Shown piece by piece: positions 15,809 through 24,341 of a stretch of 34,526 nucleotides of DNA. The stretch lies in assembly GCA_020850015.1 (NCBI GenBank), contig JADZFF010000025.1, forward strand, positions 1-34,526. The letters are read 5' to 3'. The notes beneath the pieces were generated by a model. It did no database searches and was not told where the DNA came from. It saw only the letters and a program-made list of their open reading frames with translations. The DNA comes from Bdellovibrionales bacterium. GTDB lineage: Bacteria; Bdellovibrionota; UBA1018; JADZFF01. Every line of letters begins with the position of its first letter. Position 1 is the stretch's first letter. The position numbers were made by a program, and so were the translations under genes.

Positions 15809-17778
15809 AGCGCGGTCCCCCTCACGCGCCCGTTGTCGCCGGAGCTCGGCGTTCCGCGCTGCGAGGCGGGGGCGCGGGTCCCACCGCCGCCTGACCTGCC
15901 GTCGCCGTAGGTGCAGACCTCGGTCTCGACGGGCTTGAGGCGGAGCGCGAGGAAGCCCGCCCTGGGGCGGCGGATCTTGTACTTCAGGGGCGTTAGGCTC
16001 AGGTTGAAATTGATTTCGCGCACCGTGCTCGCGGTCTGCGAGGCGTCCACGGCCTGCACCTGCAGGGTCCGCGGGTTGAAGTCCCGCACGATGTAGATGT
16101 GCCCGGAGGTGGTCCAGGGCAGACGGAAGACGAGAATGTCGCCCGGCGAGAGGGACTCGCCCTGGTAGATGTCGATCGGGTCGAAGGCCGTCGACACCTT
16201 CTGCACGAGCGTGGCCCGTTTCGCCTCGTACTTGGGTGGCGCAGGAAAGCGTCCCGACTTGGCGTAGATCCACATGGCGCGGAAGTCGGTGGTGGTGAGC
16301 GCGCCCTTGCGCACCTCGGGCGGAAGCACGGAGCTCACGAACGACGAGCAGTCCACGGCGGACTTCCCGCCGCCGAACACGTACCCGTTGTGAACGAGAT
16401 TGATCTCCACGGTTTCGCCGTTCTTCAGGCCGAGCTTCCTGTTCTCAACCAGCCGGAGCTGGGAAAGCAGGGCCCTGCGCTGGGCGTCGGGCAGGCCGTT
16501 GAGCCGCAGCAGGCGGCCCACGAGTCCTTCGTGCGAGGTGGCGGCCGAGGCGTCGGAGCCTGTGCCCAGCAGGTCGGCGAGCTCACGCTCGAGGTTACCC
16601 TGCCTCGGGCCGTTGCCGCCGAAAAGGGAAAGGAGCGAGCGGGACTCGAGATCGGAGCGCTGCATCTCCTCGCCGAGGAGCCGGGAGGCGGCGTCCGCGC
16701 GGTCGCGGGCGTTCAGATGGTAGTTCCGGAAGCGGCCCGTCTCCACGGCGGCCGCGCCGTCGAGGCCCACGGTGTCGAGCACGTTGGCCGCGCGCTCCAG
16801 CCGATTTCGGGCGCTGTCCATGTAACGGGCGAGCGTGCCCGCTTCGAGGCGCTCATAGGGTTTCGCGAGGGCATCGTGATCCTCCTCGGCCGCGCGCTGG
16901 ATGGCGCGGCGCCGGGTGAGCGCGGCCTCGAGCAGCTCGGAACCGCGGGCGCGGTCGGACAGACGGACGGCCTGAAGCCCCGTTTCAAGATTGCTCACGG
17001 ACATGGGGGGATTGGGCTCCTCGCCGCCCGGCGTGCCCGTGTTCAGGATCGCCTGATCCTGCGAGCTGCGGCGCGTGGGGTCCGAATACTCCATCCACAT
17101 GGGGCCTGGAAGCCGGCCGCCGCCGCCGCCCGCGACCGCGGCGCTCCCGCCGCCGCTTCCGGCGACGGTGCCGGGCGCGGCCGGAACGGGAGTCGCGGTT
17201 TCGGTCCCGGGCACAGGTACCACCGGGGTGGCTGTGCTCGTGGGTTCGCGGCCGGGCCGCAGACGCGGAAGGCGGGGTTCTCTCCCGCGATCGGCGGCGA
17301 GGTCAAAGCATTCATCGCCCGCGTCGGAGGGGTGCGCCTGCACCGGGGCTTCCGCCGGAGCGACGGGGGCCGTTTCTACGGCGCCTGAGCCCGAAGCAGA
17401 GGCGTCGGCGATCTCGGGAATCACCTCGCGGGGTGGAAGGGGATCCGTGCTCAGATCGGCCATGCTCCCCACGCTGGCCATGGCGTGCGACTCGCAGTTG
17501 TAAACCTGGATCCCGCCCGGGCCGCTCACCCCGGTCGGGACGACAAGGTCGTTGTATCCAACCGTGGAGTCGGATTCGTTGCCGCCTTCATTGTCCCTGC
17601 CTCCCTCGATCGCGGCGTGCATCCCGCCGCCGGTCGCGCATTCCGCGACCAGCTCGATTTCGGAGAGGGCGCCACCCTGAAGAAGCGCGGAAAGCGCCAC
17701 GAGGGCGCCGACCGAGGCAGGGGCGCCGCTCTTCAAGCCACGGCCAGCCGAATGGTTCTTTTCCCGCCCCCGATTCAT
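15805..17778 (-). CDS. Large exported protein with C-terminal NlpC/P60-like hydrolase domain, 657 aa
   Basis: Likely cell-wall hydrolase. The C-terminal domain has the NlpC/P60 pattern: Cys477 in GGGKSAVDCSSFV, the LSPGDILVFR strand, and His560 in TSGHIYIV followed by VQAVDAS. Such papain-fold enzymes cleave D-Glu-meso-DAP or similar peptide bonds in peptidoglycan. The first 45 residues include a hydrophobic stretch (SVGALVALSALLQGGALS) consistent with an export signal. A long Pro/Ala/Gly/Thr-rich low-complexity segment (about residues 110-240) and a helical Arg/Glu/Ala-rich segment (about 270-440) lie between. The gene starts 26 bp after the upstream gene and overlaps the next by 4 bp. The spacing from Cys to His fits the family, but the third catalytic residue was not identified. 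Confidence 0.8.
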   Translation of the reverse strand: MNRGREKNHSAGRGLKSGAPASVGALVALSALLQGGALSEIELVAECATGGGMHAAIEGGRDNEGGNESDSTVGYNDLVVPTGVSGPGGIQVYNCESHAMASVGSMADLSTDPLPPREVIPEIADASASGSGAVETAPVAPAEAPVQAHPSDAGDECFDLAADRGREPRLPRLRPGREPTSTATPVVPVPGTETATPVPAAPGTVAGSGGGSAAVAGGGGGRLPGPMWMEYSDPTRRSSQDQAILNTGTPGGEEPNPPMSVSNLETGLQAVRLSDRARGSELLEAALTRRRAIQRAAEEDHDALAKPYERLEAGTLARYMDSARNRLERAANVLDTVGLDGAAAVETGRFRNYHLNARDRADAASRLLGEEMQRSDLESRSLLSLFGGNGPRQGNLERELADLLGTGSDASAATSHEGLVGRLLRLNGLPDAQRRALLSQLRLVENRKLGLKNGETVEINLVHNGYVFGGGKSAVDCSSFVSSVLPPEVRKGALTTTDFRAMWIYAKSGRFPAPPKYEAKRATLVQKVSTAFDPIDIYQGESLSPGDILVFRLPWTTSGHIYIVRDFNPRTLQVQAVDASQTASTVREINFNLSLTPLKYKIRRPRAGFLALRLKPVETEVCTYGDGRSGGGGTRAPASQRGTPSSGDNGRVRGTAL

Positions 17779-17804
17779 GATCGCCCCCCGGCCTCAGACG
17801 CCCT

Positions 17805-18737
17805 TCAGCGTCCCGCCGCGCCCCTTGTTCCCGCTGGAGCCCTGGCGCCGCCATCGTCCCCTCGCCGAGAGGGTCGAGAGGGGGCGTCGGCGTCGGAGTG
17901 CCGGCGCCTTCTCCCGCCCTCGCTCGTGCTTCTCAGGGTGAGGCGGTTCAGGGCGCGCTCCTGGTCGTATCTCGCGCTGAAGCCCATGTCCCAGCAGCCC
18001 GGCATCGTGGCGGCCATGTCCGCGAGCACCTGCGCTTCGCAGGTCAGGACGGGTTCGTTGCTGCAGACTTCGTCCGCGACGCGCTGGCCGCGCAGGAGGT
18101 CGCCCACGCAAGTCTGGGAGGCTTCACTGAAGTTCGCGAAATTCGCGCTCGACGCCAGCATGTACACGCCCGCGGCACGGGAGGTGTCCCTGAAGGCGTA
18201 GTCGCAGCAGAACTGGTAGAGCGCCCATTCGTGTTCCTGGGCCGCGGTGGCCCGCCTGCGATCAGCGGCCGAAAGGCTGAACTCGGTGCAGGCCCGGAGC
18301 GCGCGGTGGGCGGCGGGCATGTCTGATTCCTCGCGGTAGGCCACCCGCCAGCGGTCTCCGGAAAGCGCCTGAAGGCTGCCCTGATAGTAGGCGCGGCGCA
18401 AGTTGTCGGAGCTTTGGCACTCGTGGTGCGGGTTCGGAGGGAGCAGGTTGCGGATCTCTTGAACGAATCCCGGCTCGGAGGTCATGGGTTCGGCGCTCCC
18501 CCAGATAATCCGGGCGATCGAGCTCGTTTGGGCGTCGATGAGGGCGCCATCCCGGTTCGTTGCGCCGCTCGCGAAGGGAAAAGTCCGGGAGAAGGGCGCC
18601 CGCCGCCCCCCCGCGCCGCCAGCGTCGGGCACTGGATCCGTCTCGTCGGCATGGCTCGGGCTGACGCTCACGAGCGCGAGCGCCGTCAGGCCGACAGCAA
18701 TGAAGGAGACACTCCTGGAATCCGGTCTTTCAGCCAC
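17805..18737 (-). CDS. Exported Cys-containing protein of unknown family, first gene of the NlpC/P60 operon
   Basis: I do not recognise this protein. GTG at 18735-18737 follows a GGGG stretch by 7 nt and gives a good signal peptide (SVSFIAVGLTALALVSVS, cleavage near SHA-DE); a TTG at 18773 in the same frame is the alternative. The mature region contains many Cys residues (HHECQS, RACTEF, FCCDYA, QTCVGD, EVCSNE, LTCEAQ, PGCWDM), suggesting a disulfide-stabilised periplasmic or secreted domain. The last 50 residues are a basic Arg/Ser/Gly-rich tail. Just 26 bp separate it from the NlpC/P60 gene. A degenerate copy of the TTGACT dyad lies 44 bp upstream. Confidence 0.72.
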   Translation of the reverse strand: MAERPDSRSVSFIAVGLTALALVSVSPSHADETDPVPDAGGAGGRRAPFSRTFPFASGATNRDGALIDAQTSSIARIIWGSAEPMTSEPGFVQEIRNLLPPNPHHECQSSDNLRRAYYQGSLQALSGDRWRVAYREESDMPAAHRALRACTEFSLSAADRRRATAAQEHEWALYQFCCDYAFRDTSRAAGVYMLASSANFANFSEASQTCVGDLLRGQRVADEVCSNEPVLTCEAQVLADMAATMPGCWDMGFSARYDQERALNRLTLRSTSEGGRRRRHSDADAPSRPSRRGDDGGARAPAGTRGAAGR

Positions 18738-18954
18738 AGTGCTACCCCGTCTCTGGCTTAGGCTCTCTCTCAACCCTAATCCTAACTAAATTAGTCAAGA
18801 ATAGTCAAGCTGGCAGAATCTTTGGGAAAATGAACCAACTGTTAAGTGTCAATCCCGGCATAAGTCCACGTTTTTCCTGAGAAACCAAAGGGCCAAAGGC
18901 GTTGTGCCCGCCCGGGGCCCTCTGTTAGGTTCATCGGCATTACGCGGAGGAATT
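18738..18954. promoter_or_regulatory. Divergent promoter region, NlpC/P60 operon versus thiolase operon
   Basis: This AT-rich gap separates the two divergent operons. On the minus strand, TTGACT occurs twice 10 bp apart (top-strand AGTCAA at 18793-18798 and 18803-18808); the first belongs to the degenerate dyad listed separately. A GGAGG site at 18946-18950 serves the thiolase ATG. CCAAAGGG/CCAAAGGC forms a short direct repeat near 18886-18900. No confident sigma-70 promoter was identified for the thiolase operon. Confidence 0.4.
18782..18798. promoter_or_regulatory. Degenerate copy of the TTGACT-N5-AGTCAA dyad
   Basis: Reads CTAACT-AAATT-AGTCAA on the plus strand: one half-site is perfect and the other matches 4 of 6. 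The distance to the GTG start of the exported-protein operon on the minus strand is 44 bp, nearly identical to the 43 bp seen for the dyad before the PLD-like gene. A second AGTCAA half-site follows at 18803-18808. Confidence 0.35.
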
Positions 18955-20145
18955 ATGACGCAGAATGTCCATGAAGTGGTGATCGTCGGTGCGGCCCGGA
19001 CCGCCTTTGGCAGTTTCCTGGGAGCGCTCTCCACGACGCCTGCGCCCCGGCTCGGCGCCGCAGCCATCGAAGGCGCCCTCAAGAAGGCGGGCGTTGCCCC
19101 GAACCAGGTAAACGACGTGATTATGGGCTGCGTACTCCCGGCCGGCGTGGGCCAGGCCCCGGCCCGTCAGGCCATGAAAGGGGCGGGCATTCCCGACTCC
19201 GTGCCCGCGCTCACGGTGAACAAAGTCTGTGGGAGCGGCATGAAGGCAGTGATGCTGGGCGCGCAGTCGATCGCGCTCGGTGAGTCGGCGGTGGTCGTGG
19301 CCGGAGGCATGGAGAACATGTCGCTCGCACCGCATCTTCTGCTCGGCGGGCGCCAGGGCTTCAAAATGGGCAACCAGCAGATGATCGACGGAATGGTTCA
19401 CGACGGGCTCTGGGATCCGTACAACAACCAGCACATGGGCAACTGCGCCGAGCTCTGCGCGCGCGAGAAGAAATTCTCGCGCGAGGAGCAGGACGCCTAC
19501 GCCATCGAGAGCTTCAAGCGCGCCCAGGACGCGCAGAAGACCGGCAAGTTCGCGGGTGAGATCGTGCCCGTTCGCCTGAAGGGCCCCAAAGGCGACGAGA
19601 TGCTGTTCGAGTCCGATGAGGGCCCCTCCAAAGTGAAGTTCGACAAGATCCCCACCTTGAAGCCCGTGTTCGACAAGGCCGGCTCCGTGACCGCCGCGAA
19701 CGCGTCGACGATCAACGACGGCGCGGCCGCGCTCGTGATGACCTCGAGCGCTCGGGCGAAGGAGCTGGGCCTGAAGCCGCTCGCGCGCATCGTTTCCACG
19801 GGCACGCATGCCCAGGCGCCCGAGTGGTTCACCACGGCTCCGGCAGGCGCCATGAGCGCCGCGCTCAAGAAGGCCGGCTGGACGGCGGATCAGGTGGACC
19901 TCTGGGAGGTGAACGAGGCCTTCGCGGTGGTGGCCCTGGCCGCCGCGCGTGATCTGAAGATCCCCGCCGACCGGCTGAACGTCTACGGGGGCGCGATCTC
20001 CTTAGGCCACCCGATCGGCGCGAGCGGTGCGCGCATTCTCGTAACGCTGATGTCGGCGCTGCGTGAAAAGGGCAAGAAACGTGGCGTGGCCGGCATCTGC
20101 ATCGGCGGCGGTGAAGCCACGGCCGTCTGCCTGGAGCTGCTCTAA
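18955..20145 (+). CDS. Acetyl-CoA acetyltransferase (thiolase II)
   Basis: Degradative/biosynthetic thiolase that interconverts two acetyl-CoA with acetoacetyl-CoA. ATG at 18955 sits 4 nt after a perfect GGAGG; an in-frame upstream reading is not needed. The catalytic set is complete: Cys92 in NKVCGSGMKAV, His352 in GHPIGASGARI and Cys382 in GICIGGGEA. VIVGAARTAFGSFLG is the usual N-terminus; 396 residues is normal. The two CoA-transferase genes follow at 3 and 2 bp, so acetoacetate activated by the transferase can be cleaved to acetyl-CoA. The label atoB or phaA cannot be chosen from sequence alone. Confidence 0.95.
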   Translation: MTQNVHEVVIVGAARTAFGSFLGALSTTPAPRLGAAAIEGALKKAGVAPNQVNDVIMGCVLPAGVGQAPARQAMKGAGIPDSVPALTVNKVCGSGMKAVMLGAQSIALGESAVVVAGGMENMSLAPHLLLGGRQGFKMGNQQMIDGMVHDGLWDPYNNQHMGNCAELCAREKKFSREEQDAYAIESFKRAQDAQKTGKFAGEIVPVRLKGPKGDEMLFESDEGPSKVKFDKIPTLKPVFDKAGSVTAANASTINDGAAALVMTSSARAKELGLKPLARIVSTGTHAQAPEWFTTAPAGAMSAALKKAGWTADQVDLWEVNEAFAVVALAAARDLKIPADRLNVYGGAISLGHPIGASGARILVTLMSALREKGKKRGVAGICIGGGEATAVCLELL

Positions 20146-20148
20146 GCC

Positions 20149-20859
20149 ATGGGCGGCGCGGGTTTCGGCAACAAGGTGGTGGGCTCGGCCCGCGAGGCGC
20201 TCGCGGGCGTTCGCGACGGCATGACGCTCGCGATCGGGGGCTTCGGCCTCTGCGGGCTCCCCGAGAACTCGATCGCCGCGCTCGTGGAGCTCGGCGTGAA
20301 GGATCTGACCTGCATCTCGAACAACGCCGGCGTGGACGACTTCGGTATCGGGCTCATGCTGAAGCGCGGCCAGGTGAAGAAGATGATCTCGAGCTACGTG
20401 GGCGAGAACAAGCTCTTCGAGGAGCTCGTGCTTTCCGGGAAGCTCCAGGTGGAGCTCACGCCCCAGGGCACGCTCGCTGAGAAGCTGCGCGCGGGCGGGG
20501 CCGGAATTCCGGCCTTTTTCACGCCCACGGGCGTGGGCACGCTCGTGGCCGAAGGCAAGGAGGTGCGAGAGTTCGAGGGCCGCAAGTACGTGCTCGAGCG
20601 TTCGCTGACCGCCGACTACGGCATCGTGAAGGCCTGGAAGGGCGATCGGCTCGGCAACCTGGTGTTCCGCAAGACGGCGCGCAACTTCAACCCCATGTGC
20701 GCGGCCGCGGGCAAGTTCACGGTGGCGGAGGTGGAGGAGCTCGTGGAGCCGGGAATGCTGGATCCTGACCTCATTCATACGCCTGGCATTTACGTGCAGA
20801 AGATCTTCCAGGGCAGCGGCTACCAGAAGCGCATCGAGAAGCGAACGGTGAGGAAATAG
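20149..20859 (+). CDS. scoA: 3-oxoacid CoA-transferase, subunit A
   Basis: Alpha subunit of succinyl-CoA:3-ketoacid (or acetoacetate) CoA-transferase, which activates acetoacetate. Its 236 residues match bacterial two-subunit enzymes. The CoA-binding glycine-rich motif ([17 protein letters not shown]), [13 protein letters not shown] and the [21 protein letters not shown] block are hallmark sequences, and the [15 protein letters not shown] region follows. The ATG lies 3 bp after the thiolase stop, with no separate ribosome site of note, so coupling is likely. Related AtoD or PcaI functions use the same fold; gene order favours acetoacetate metabolism. Confidence 0.93.
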   Translation: MGGAGFGNKVVGSAREALAGVRDGMTLAIGGFGLCGLPENSIAALVELGVKDLTCISNNAGVDDFGIGLMLKRGQVKKMISSYVGENKLFEELVLSGKLQVELTPQGTLAEKLRAGGAGIPAFFTPTGVGTLVAEGKEVREFEGRKYVLERSLTADYGIVKAWKGDRLGNLVFRKTARNFNPMCAAAGKFTVAEVEELVEPGMLDPDLIHTPGIYVQKIFQGSGYQKRIEKRTVRK

Positions 20860-20861
20860 CG

Positions 20862-21518
20862 ATGGCACTCTCACGCGAACAGATCGCCGCCCGAATCGCG
20901 CAGGAGCTGCGCGACGGCTACTACGTGAACCTCGGCATTGGGATTCCCACCTTGGTTGCGAACTACATCCCGAAAGGGGTGAACGTGATGCTTCAGAGCG
21001 AGAACGGCCTCCTGGGTCTGGGGCCTTACCCCTCGGAGGCTGAGGTGGACGCCGACCTCATCAACGCGGGCAAGGAAACCGTGACCACCATTCCAGGCTC
21101 GGCGTTTTTCTCGAGCGCGGACTCCTTCGCGATGATCCGCGGCGGGCACGTGGATCTCACCGTGCTGGGCGCCATGGAGGTGAGCGAGCGCGGGGATCTG
21201 GCCAACTGGATGATCCCCGGGAAAATGGTGAAGGGCATGGGCGGCGCGATGGACCTCGTGGCCGGCGCTCGCCGCGTGATCGTGGCCATGGCGCACACCT
21301 CGAAAGACGGTGCCTCGAAGGTGCTGAAAAAGTGCGAGCTCCCGCTCACGGGCGTGGGTGTGGTGAACCAGATCGTCTCGGACCTCTGCGTGATGGACGT
21401 GACCTCGGACGGCCTGGTGCTGCGCGAACGCGCCCCCGGTGTCAGCGTGGAGCAGATCCGCGCCGCCACCGAGGCCCGCCTCCTCATCCCGGGCGACGTA
21501 AAGGAAATGCGCGTCTAG
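20862..21518 (+). CDS. scoB: 3-oxoacid CoA-transferase, subunit B
   Basis: Beta subunit carrying the catalytic glutamate, Glu47 in [11 protein letters not shown], that forms the glutamyl-CoA thioester. The start [27 protein letters not shown] and the middle [17 protein letters not shown] are typical; 218 residues is standard and the protein ends normally (GDVKEMRV). It starts 2 bp after subunit A. Together with the thiolase the three genes form a complete acetoacetate/ketone-body use operon, able to feed acetyl-CoA to the TCA cycle or run towards acetoacetyl-CoA. Confidence 0.95.
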   Translation: MALSREQIAARIAQELRDGYYVNLGIGIPTLVANYIPKGVNVMLQSENGLLGLGPYPSEAEVDADLINAGKETVTTIPGSAFFSSADSFAMIRGGHVDLTVLGAMEVSERGDLANWMIPGKMVKGMGGAMDLVAGARRVIVAMAHTSKDGASKVLKKCELPLTGVGVVNQIVSDLCVMDVTSDGLVLRERAPGVSVEQIRAATEARLLIPGDVKEMRV

Positions 21519-21542
21519 AGCAGGCAGTCCATTGAGATCGCT

Positions 21543-21595
21543 TCGGCGCCGGGGCTCGGGATCACCCGGATGGCCAGGATCGCCGAGGGCGCCGA
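21543..21595. terminator. Possible hairpin terminator between scoB and the convergent barrel gene
   Basis: TCGGCGCC (21543-21550) pairs with GGCGCCGA (21588-21595), and the inner CTCGG (21555-21559) with CCGAG (21583-21587). This forms a GC-rich hairpin with a 4-nt bulge 25 bp after the scoB stop. No U-tract follows on either strand. It may stop transcription from both sides of this convergent gap (21519-21645), where I see nothing else convincing. Confidence 0.35.
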
Positions 21596-21645
21596 CAGGA
21601 AAGGGTTCACGGCCCGTTCCATTTTTGATGGCTCCGTTAGTACGT

Positions 21646-22506
21646 TTAGAAAGCAAGCCCAGCTAGCCCGAGCACTTCGGTGACGTTCCGGTGGCCGCCT
21701 TCGCTCGGCGACACGCCCGTGTTGAAAAATCGAACGCCTACCTGCAGCGGAGTGTCGGCGATTTCTCTGATGGTCGCTTCGGCATAGATCCTCATGAAGG
21801 AGCCGCCGCTCTCGTCTTTGTCCGACGGTGCAGTAGCGAAGTTGAGACCTGGAGTTACTCCAGCTCTCAGGTCGATCTCGCCTACGCTCGTGACTAAGTG
21901 AGCGCACGCTGAGATGTCCCATTCAAGCTGCGCTCCCCAGCCCGCCTCTTCGCTGACCTCGGCCGCGGTTACAGCGGTCGGCGCGGCCAACAGGGGGAGT
22001 GACAAGCAAAGAAAAGAGTTGTTATCCGCGATCGGAAAGAACAGTTGCAGGGTGGAGCCGATCTCGGGGCCGGCTTGCTCGATTCCGGTTTGGCGATTGT
22101 TCTCGTACTGTAGTCTGCCTTGTAGGCCGAATACTCCGACGGCTCCTCCCCGCGACCCAAAGCCATGGCCTAGCAGCGATTCGATTGCTTGCACACCGGC
22201 GGACTGAACCTCACCGGACTGGCCATCGATTCTCAAATGACCGGAGGCGCCTCCCTCTACGGTGGCAAAAGCCCCCGTGGGTGCCCCAGACAGTGTCGTC
22301 TCCTTGAGTTTGAGCCAGGCGACCCGAGCGCTGCCTTCTACGGTCAGGCTTGTCCCCGTGGACGTGGAACCCACGCCGACATTGACCGAAGCGGCTTGTT
22401 GTGGGGGCTCGTCGGCTCGAGCGTGGGTCGCGACCGAAAGGATCGCGATGGCCAGGGAACCTAGAATAAGGGGGCTTCTTTCCATAATAGGTTTTCGGAT
22501 TTTCAT
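21646..22506 (-). CDS. Probable outer-membrane beta-barrel protein, 286 aa
   Basis: The signal peptide covers about residues 1-32 (hydrophobic core PLILGSLAIAILSVA, cleavage near ARA-DE). The mature part alternates polar and hydrophobic residues in short strands, many starting or ending with aromatic or Gly residues, and finishes with ...LGLAGLAF, a C-terminal Phe typical of barrel proteins recognised by BAM. ATG at 22506 is supported by GAGGAGC upstream. The family is not recognised. It may be an 8-12 strand barrel or an adhesin-like surface protein. The 300-bp upstream gap separates it from the divergent S1 protease gene. Confidence 0.65.
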   Translation of the reverse strand: MKIRKPIMERSPLILGSLAIAILSVATHARADEPPQQAASVNVGVGSTSTGTSLTVEGSARVAWLKLKETTLSGAPTGAFATVEGGASGHLRIDGQSGEVQSAGVQAIESLLGHGFGSRGGAVGVFGLQGRLQYENNRQTGIEQAGPEIGSTLQLFFPIADNNSFLCLSLPLLAAPTAVTAAEVSEEAGWGAQLEWDISACAHLVTSVGEIDLRAGVTPGLNFATAPSDKDESGGSFMRIYAEATIREIADTPLQVGVRFFNTGVSPSEGGHRNVTEVLGLAGLAF

Positions 22507-22820
22507 GATTCAGCTCCTCAGGTTTCAAACGGGTTGCGAATCTCTCGCTCTCTCGCTCAGGATAGAGTAGTTGATTAGATCACTAAGGAAACAATAGGTG
22601 ACGAATGAGGGGCGCAAGGAAATCTGGGCGACGCTATTCTTTGCTTCCCAAGAATGAAGGTGGCGAAGACTCGTAGGTACCCGTCCGCAATGGCCCTCGC
22701 CCAGGTTTCCCGCATGCTGCGTCTGCGTGAAGCATGGAATGAGGTCGGGTAGGGGTTGCGGCGGTGAGGCAGGGGTGATTTTATTTGACTTAATGAGTCA
22801 AGAATTGTATGAAGGGCGCC
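22507..22820. promoter_or_regulatory. Divergent intergenic region before the S1 protease and beta-barrel gene
   Basis: A 314-bp gap. It holds the second perfect TTGACT dyad (listed separately). With TTGACT as -35, TATGAA lies 17 bp downstream at 22808-22813; this would put transcription start almost at the ATG, so it may be fortuitous. The rest contains no convincing gene, RNA or repeat. Confidence 0.4.
22785..22801. promoter_or_regulatory. Dyad TTGACT-N5-AGTCAA, second perfect copy
   Basis: Same half-sites and spacer length as 3986-4002, with spacer TAATG. It is preceded by GATTTTATT, closely matching the GATTTATT before the first copy. It ends 19 bp before the S1 protease ATG at 22821. Confidence 0.5.
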
Positions 22821-23699
22821 ATGAAAGCTTTCGCGCGTGCTCTCGTCGCTGTCGCCCTCTTTGGAATCGCCCCAGCGGCCCTAGCGGGCGCGCCCAGGCG
22901 CGCGGTGTCGGTAACAGAGGCCTACCCCGAGGTCGTGGTGCTCTATTCCGAGGTGAACTATGGCGGGGGAAGCGGGCCCGGGGCCGGACGGTGCACGGGC
23001 ACTTGGATTCACCCTCGGCTCCTGCTCACGGCCGCCCATTGTGTGGCCAACTTCTACCGGTCCAAGATCAACGGTGTGGTCTATCCCTCCACCGACATGA
23101 GCGGCAACGTGGTGCCTGACCGCGTGGCGCGTCCCTCCGAGGTTTTTGTGCAGGGGAGAATGCAGGCCTTCGGCCCCGAGAAGATCCGGCCGGTGCGCGT
23201 GCATGTCAGCCCCGATGCGATTCCCGTGGAGAGCGGTACGCTGGCGCTCCGCCAGGTGGAGCAGGATATCGCGATCCTCGAGTTCGCGTCCGACCGCGCC
23301 ACTCAGACCCGCCGGGTGACGGCCACCCCCCCCCAGCAGGGCGACTCCGTCGTGTTCGTGGGCTTCGGTCGGCATGGAGAAGGGGTGCATAAGCATCCGG
23401 GGCGGAATCGGCTCAGCATGGTGGACCTCGACCTGCTGGTGTCAAACGGCTCGGCCGCCGTGTGTCGCGACCCCGAGTCCCATGTGCGCGACTGGGCGCT
23501 CTGCGGGGGCGACTCGGGCGGTCCGCTCATCGACCAGGATTCGGGCGAGGTTTTGGGCGTGGCCTCGACGTCGACTGAGCTCGTGAACCCCACGACAGGC
23601 CGGCCCACGGGGCGCAAACTCAGCTTCCACATCGACCTGACGTCCCCCTCGGCCCGCGAGTTCATCCGGAACGTGCGGGCGCAGGTCGGACTGAATTAG
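22821..23699 (+). CDS. Secreted trypsin-like (S1) serine protease, 292 aa
   Basis: Extracellular or periplasmic chymotrypsin-fold protease. ATG at 22821 is preferred to ATG 22809 because AAGGG lies 7 nt before it. The signal peptide covers about 1-22 (KAFARALVAVALFGIAPAAL, cleavage near ALA-GA). The triad is His73 (LTAAHCV), Asp149 (EQDIAILEF) and Ser232 (GGDSGGPL); Cys pairs flank the His and Ser regions. A tract of nine C at 23326-23334 (Thr-Pro-Pro-Gln codons) sits upstream of the active-site Ser, so a slip there would inactivate the enzyme. The gene is preceded by the second dyad. It appears to be a single-domain protease with no C-terminal sorting domain. Confidence 0.93.
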   Translation: MKAFARALVAVALFGIAPAALAGAPRRAVSVTEAYPEVVVLYSEVNYGGGSGPGAGRCTGTWIHPRLLLTAAHCVANFYRSKINGVVYPSTDMSGNVVPDRVARPSEVFVQGRMQAFGPEKIRPVRVHVSPDAIPVESGTLALRQVEQDIAILEFASDRATQTRRVTATPPQQGDSVVFVGFGRHGEGVHKHPGRNRLSMVDLDLLVSNGSAAVCRDPESHVRDWALCGGDSGGPLIDQDSGEVLGVASTSTELVNPTTGRPTGRKLSFHIDLTSPSAREFIRNVRAQVGLN

Positions 23700-23756
23700 A
23701 CCGTCGCAAGTCCCTCCCAAGAAAAACGAGAGTGCGAGTTAGCCCATCTCAGGCAT

Positions 23757-24323
23757 ATGCTCTCGGCGATGAAATTCACTCACCTCTGCACCGCTTTGTT
23801 CGTGATATCTGGCGCGCCGGCGATCGCGGCTCCCTCCGCTCCCGCAACCGCAGTGGGCACCCCCTCCAAACTGGAGCTGCTCAAGTTCGACGCTGACGCA
23901 AACTACTTTGTGACCTCCGAGGGCGGCTACGCTTTCGCGGGCGGCGCGGCCTGGCGACCGCGGCTACGCGAGGTGATCAAGAGCGAGTCTACGACTTTCA
24001 ATCTCGCTCCCCGTCTGGGCGTGGAGTTCAGCAAGGACGCACGCGACCAGGGGCTACTGCCTATATTTGTTCTGGGCCTCGAGCCCGAGGCCGAGTGGAA
24101 CCGATTCCTGGTGGCCGTGGACCTGGGCGCGGCGCTAATCCTGCAAGATCAGGATTCAGATGCGAGTCTGCTTGTGGGCGCGCAGTTGGCATGGAAGCCC
24201 GAACAGACGTTGATCTTTCCGTTCATTGAGCGTTTGTTCCTGCGCTACGACCTGTTTCCGACCTCGACGACGGGCCACCTCATCACCCTCGGCGTCGGCA
24301 TTAACCTTTCCCGCAAGCAATAG
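23757..24323 (+). CDS. Exported protein, probable small beta-barrel, 188 aa
   Basis: The family is not recognised. ATG at 23757 is used; ATG 23769 (MKFTHLCTALFVISG) gives an equally good signal peptide, with cleavage near IAA-PS. The mature part consists of short amphipathic strands (FDADANYFVTSEGGYAFAGGAAW, FNLAPRLGVEFS, RFLVAVDLGAALIL, GHLITLGVGINL), consistent with an outer-membrane barrel. The final residues are SRKQ rather than an aromatic residue. The Asp-box lipoprotein gene starts 18 bp later, so they are probably co-transcribed. Ribosome-site evidence is weak. Confidence 0.62.
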   Translation: MLSAMKFTHLCTALFVISGAPAIAAPSAPATAVGTPSKLELLKFDADANYFVTSEGGYAFAGGAAWRPRLREVIKSESTTFNLAPRLGVEFSKDARDQGLLPIFVLGLEPEAEWNRFLVAVDLGAALILQDQDSDASLLVGAQLAWKPEQTLIFPFIERLFLRYDLFPTSTTGHLITLGVGINLSRKQ

Positions 24324-24341
24324 AACAGAGGATCTTTCGAT

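Noticed and set aside
21515-21622. 35-codon minus-strand frame downstream of the beta-barrel gene, and an open plus-strand tail after scoB
   Set aside because: The scoB stop is at the normal family end. The minus-strand frame overlaps scoB and the putative terminator and has only weak ribosome-site support.
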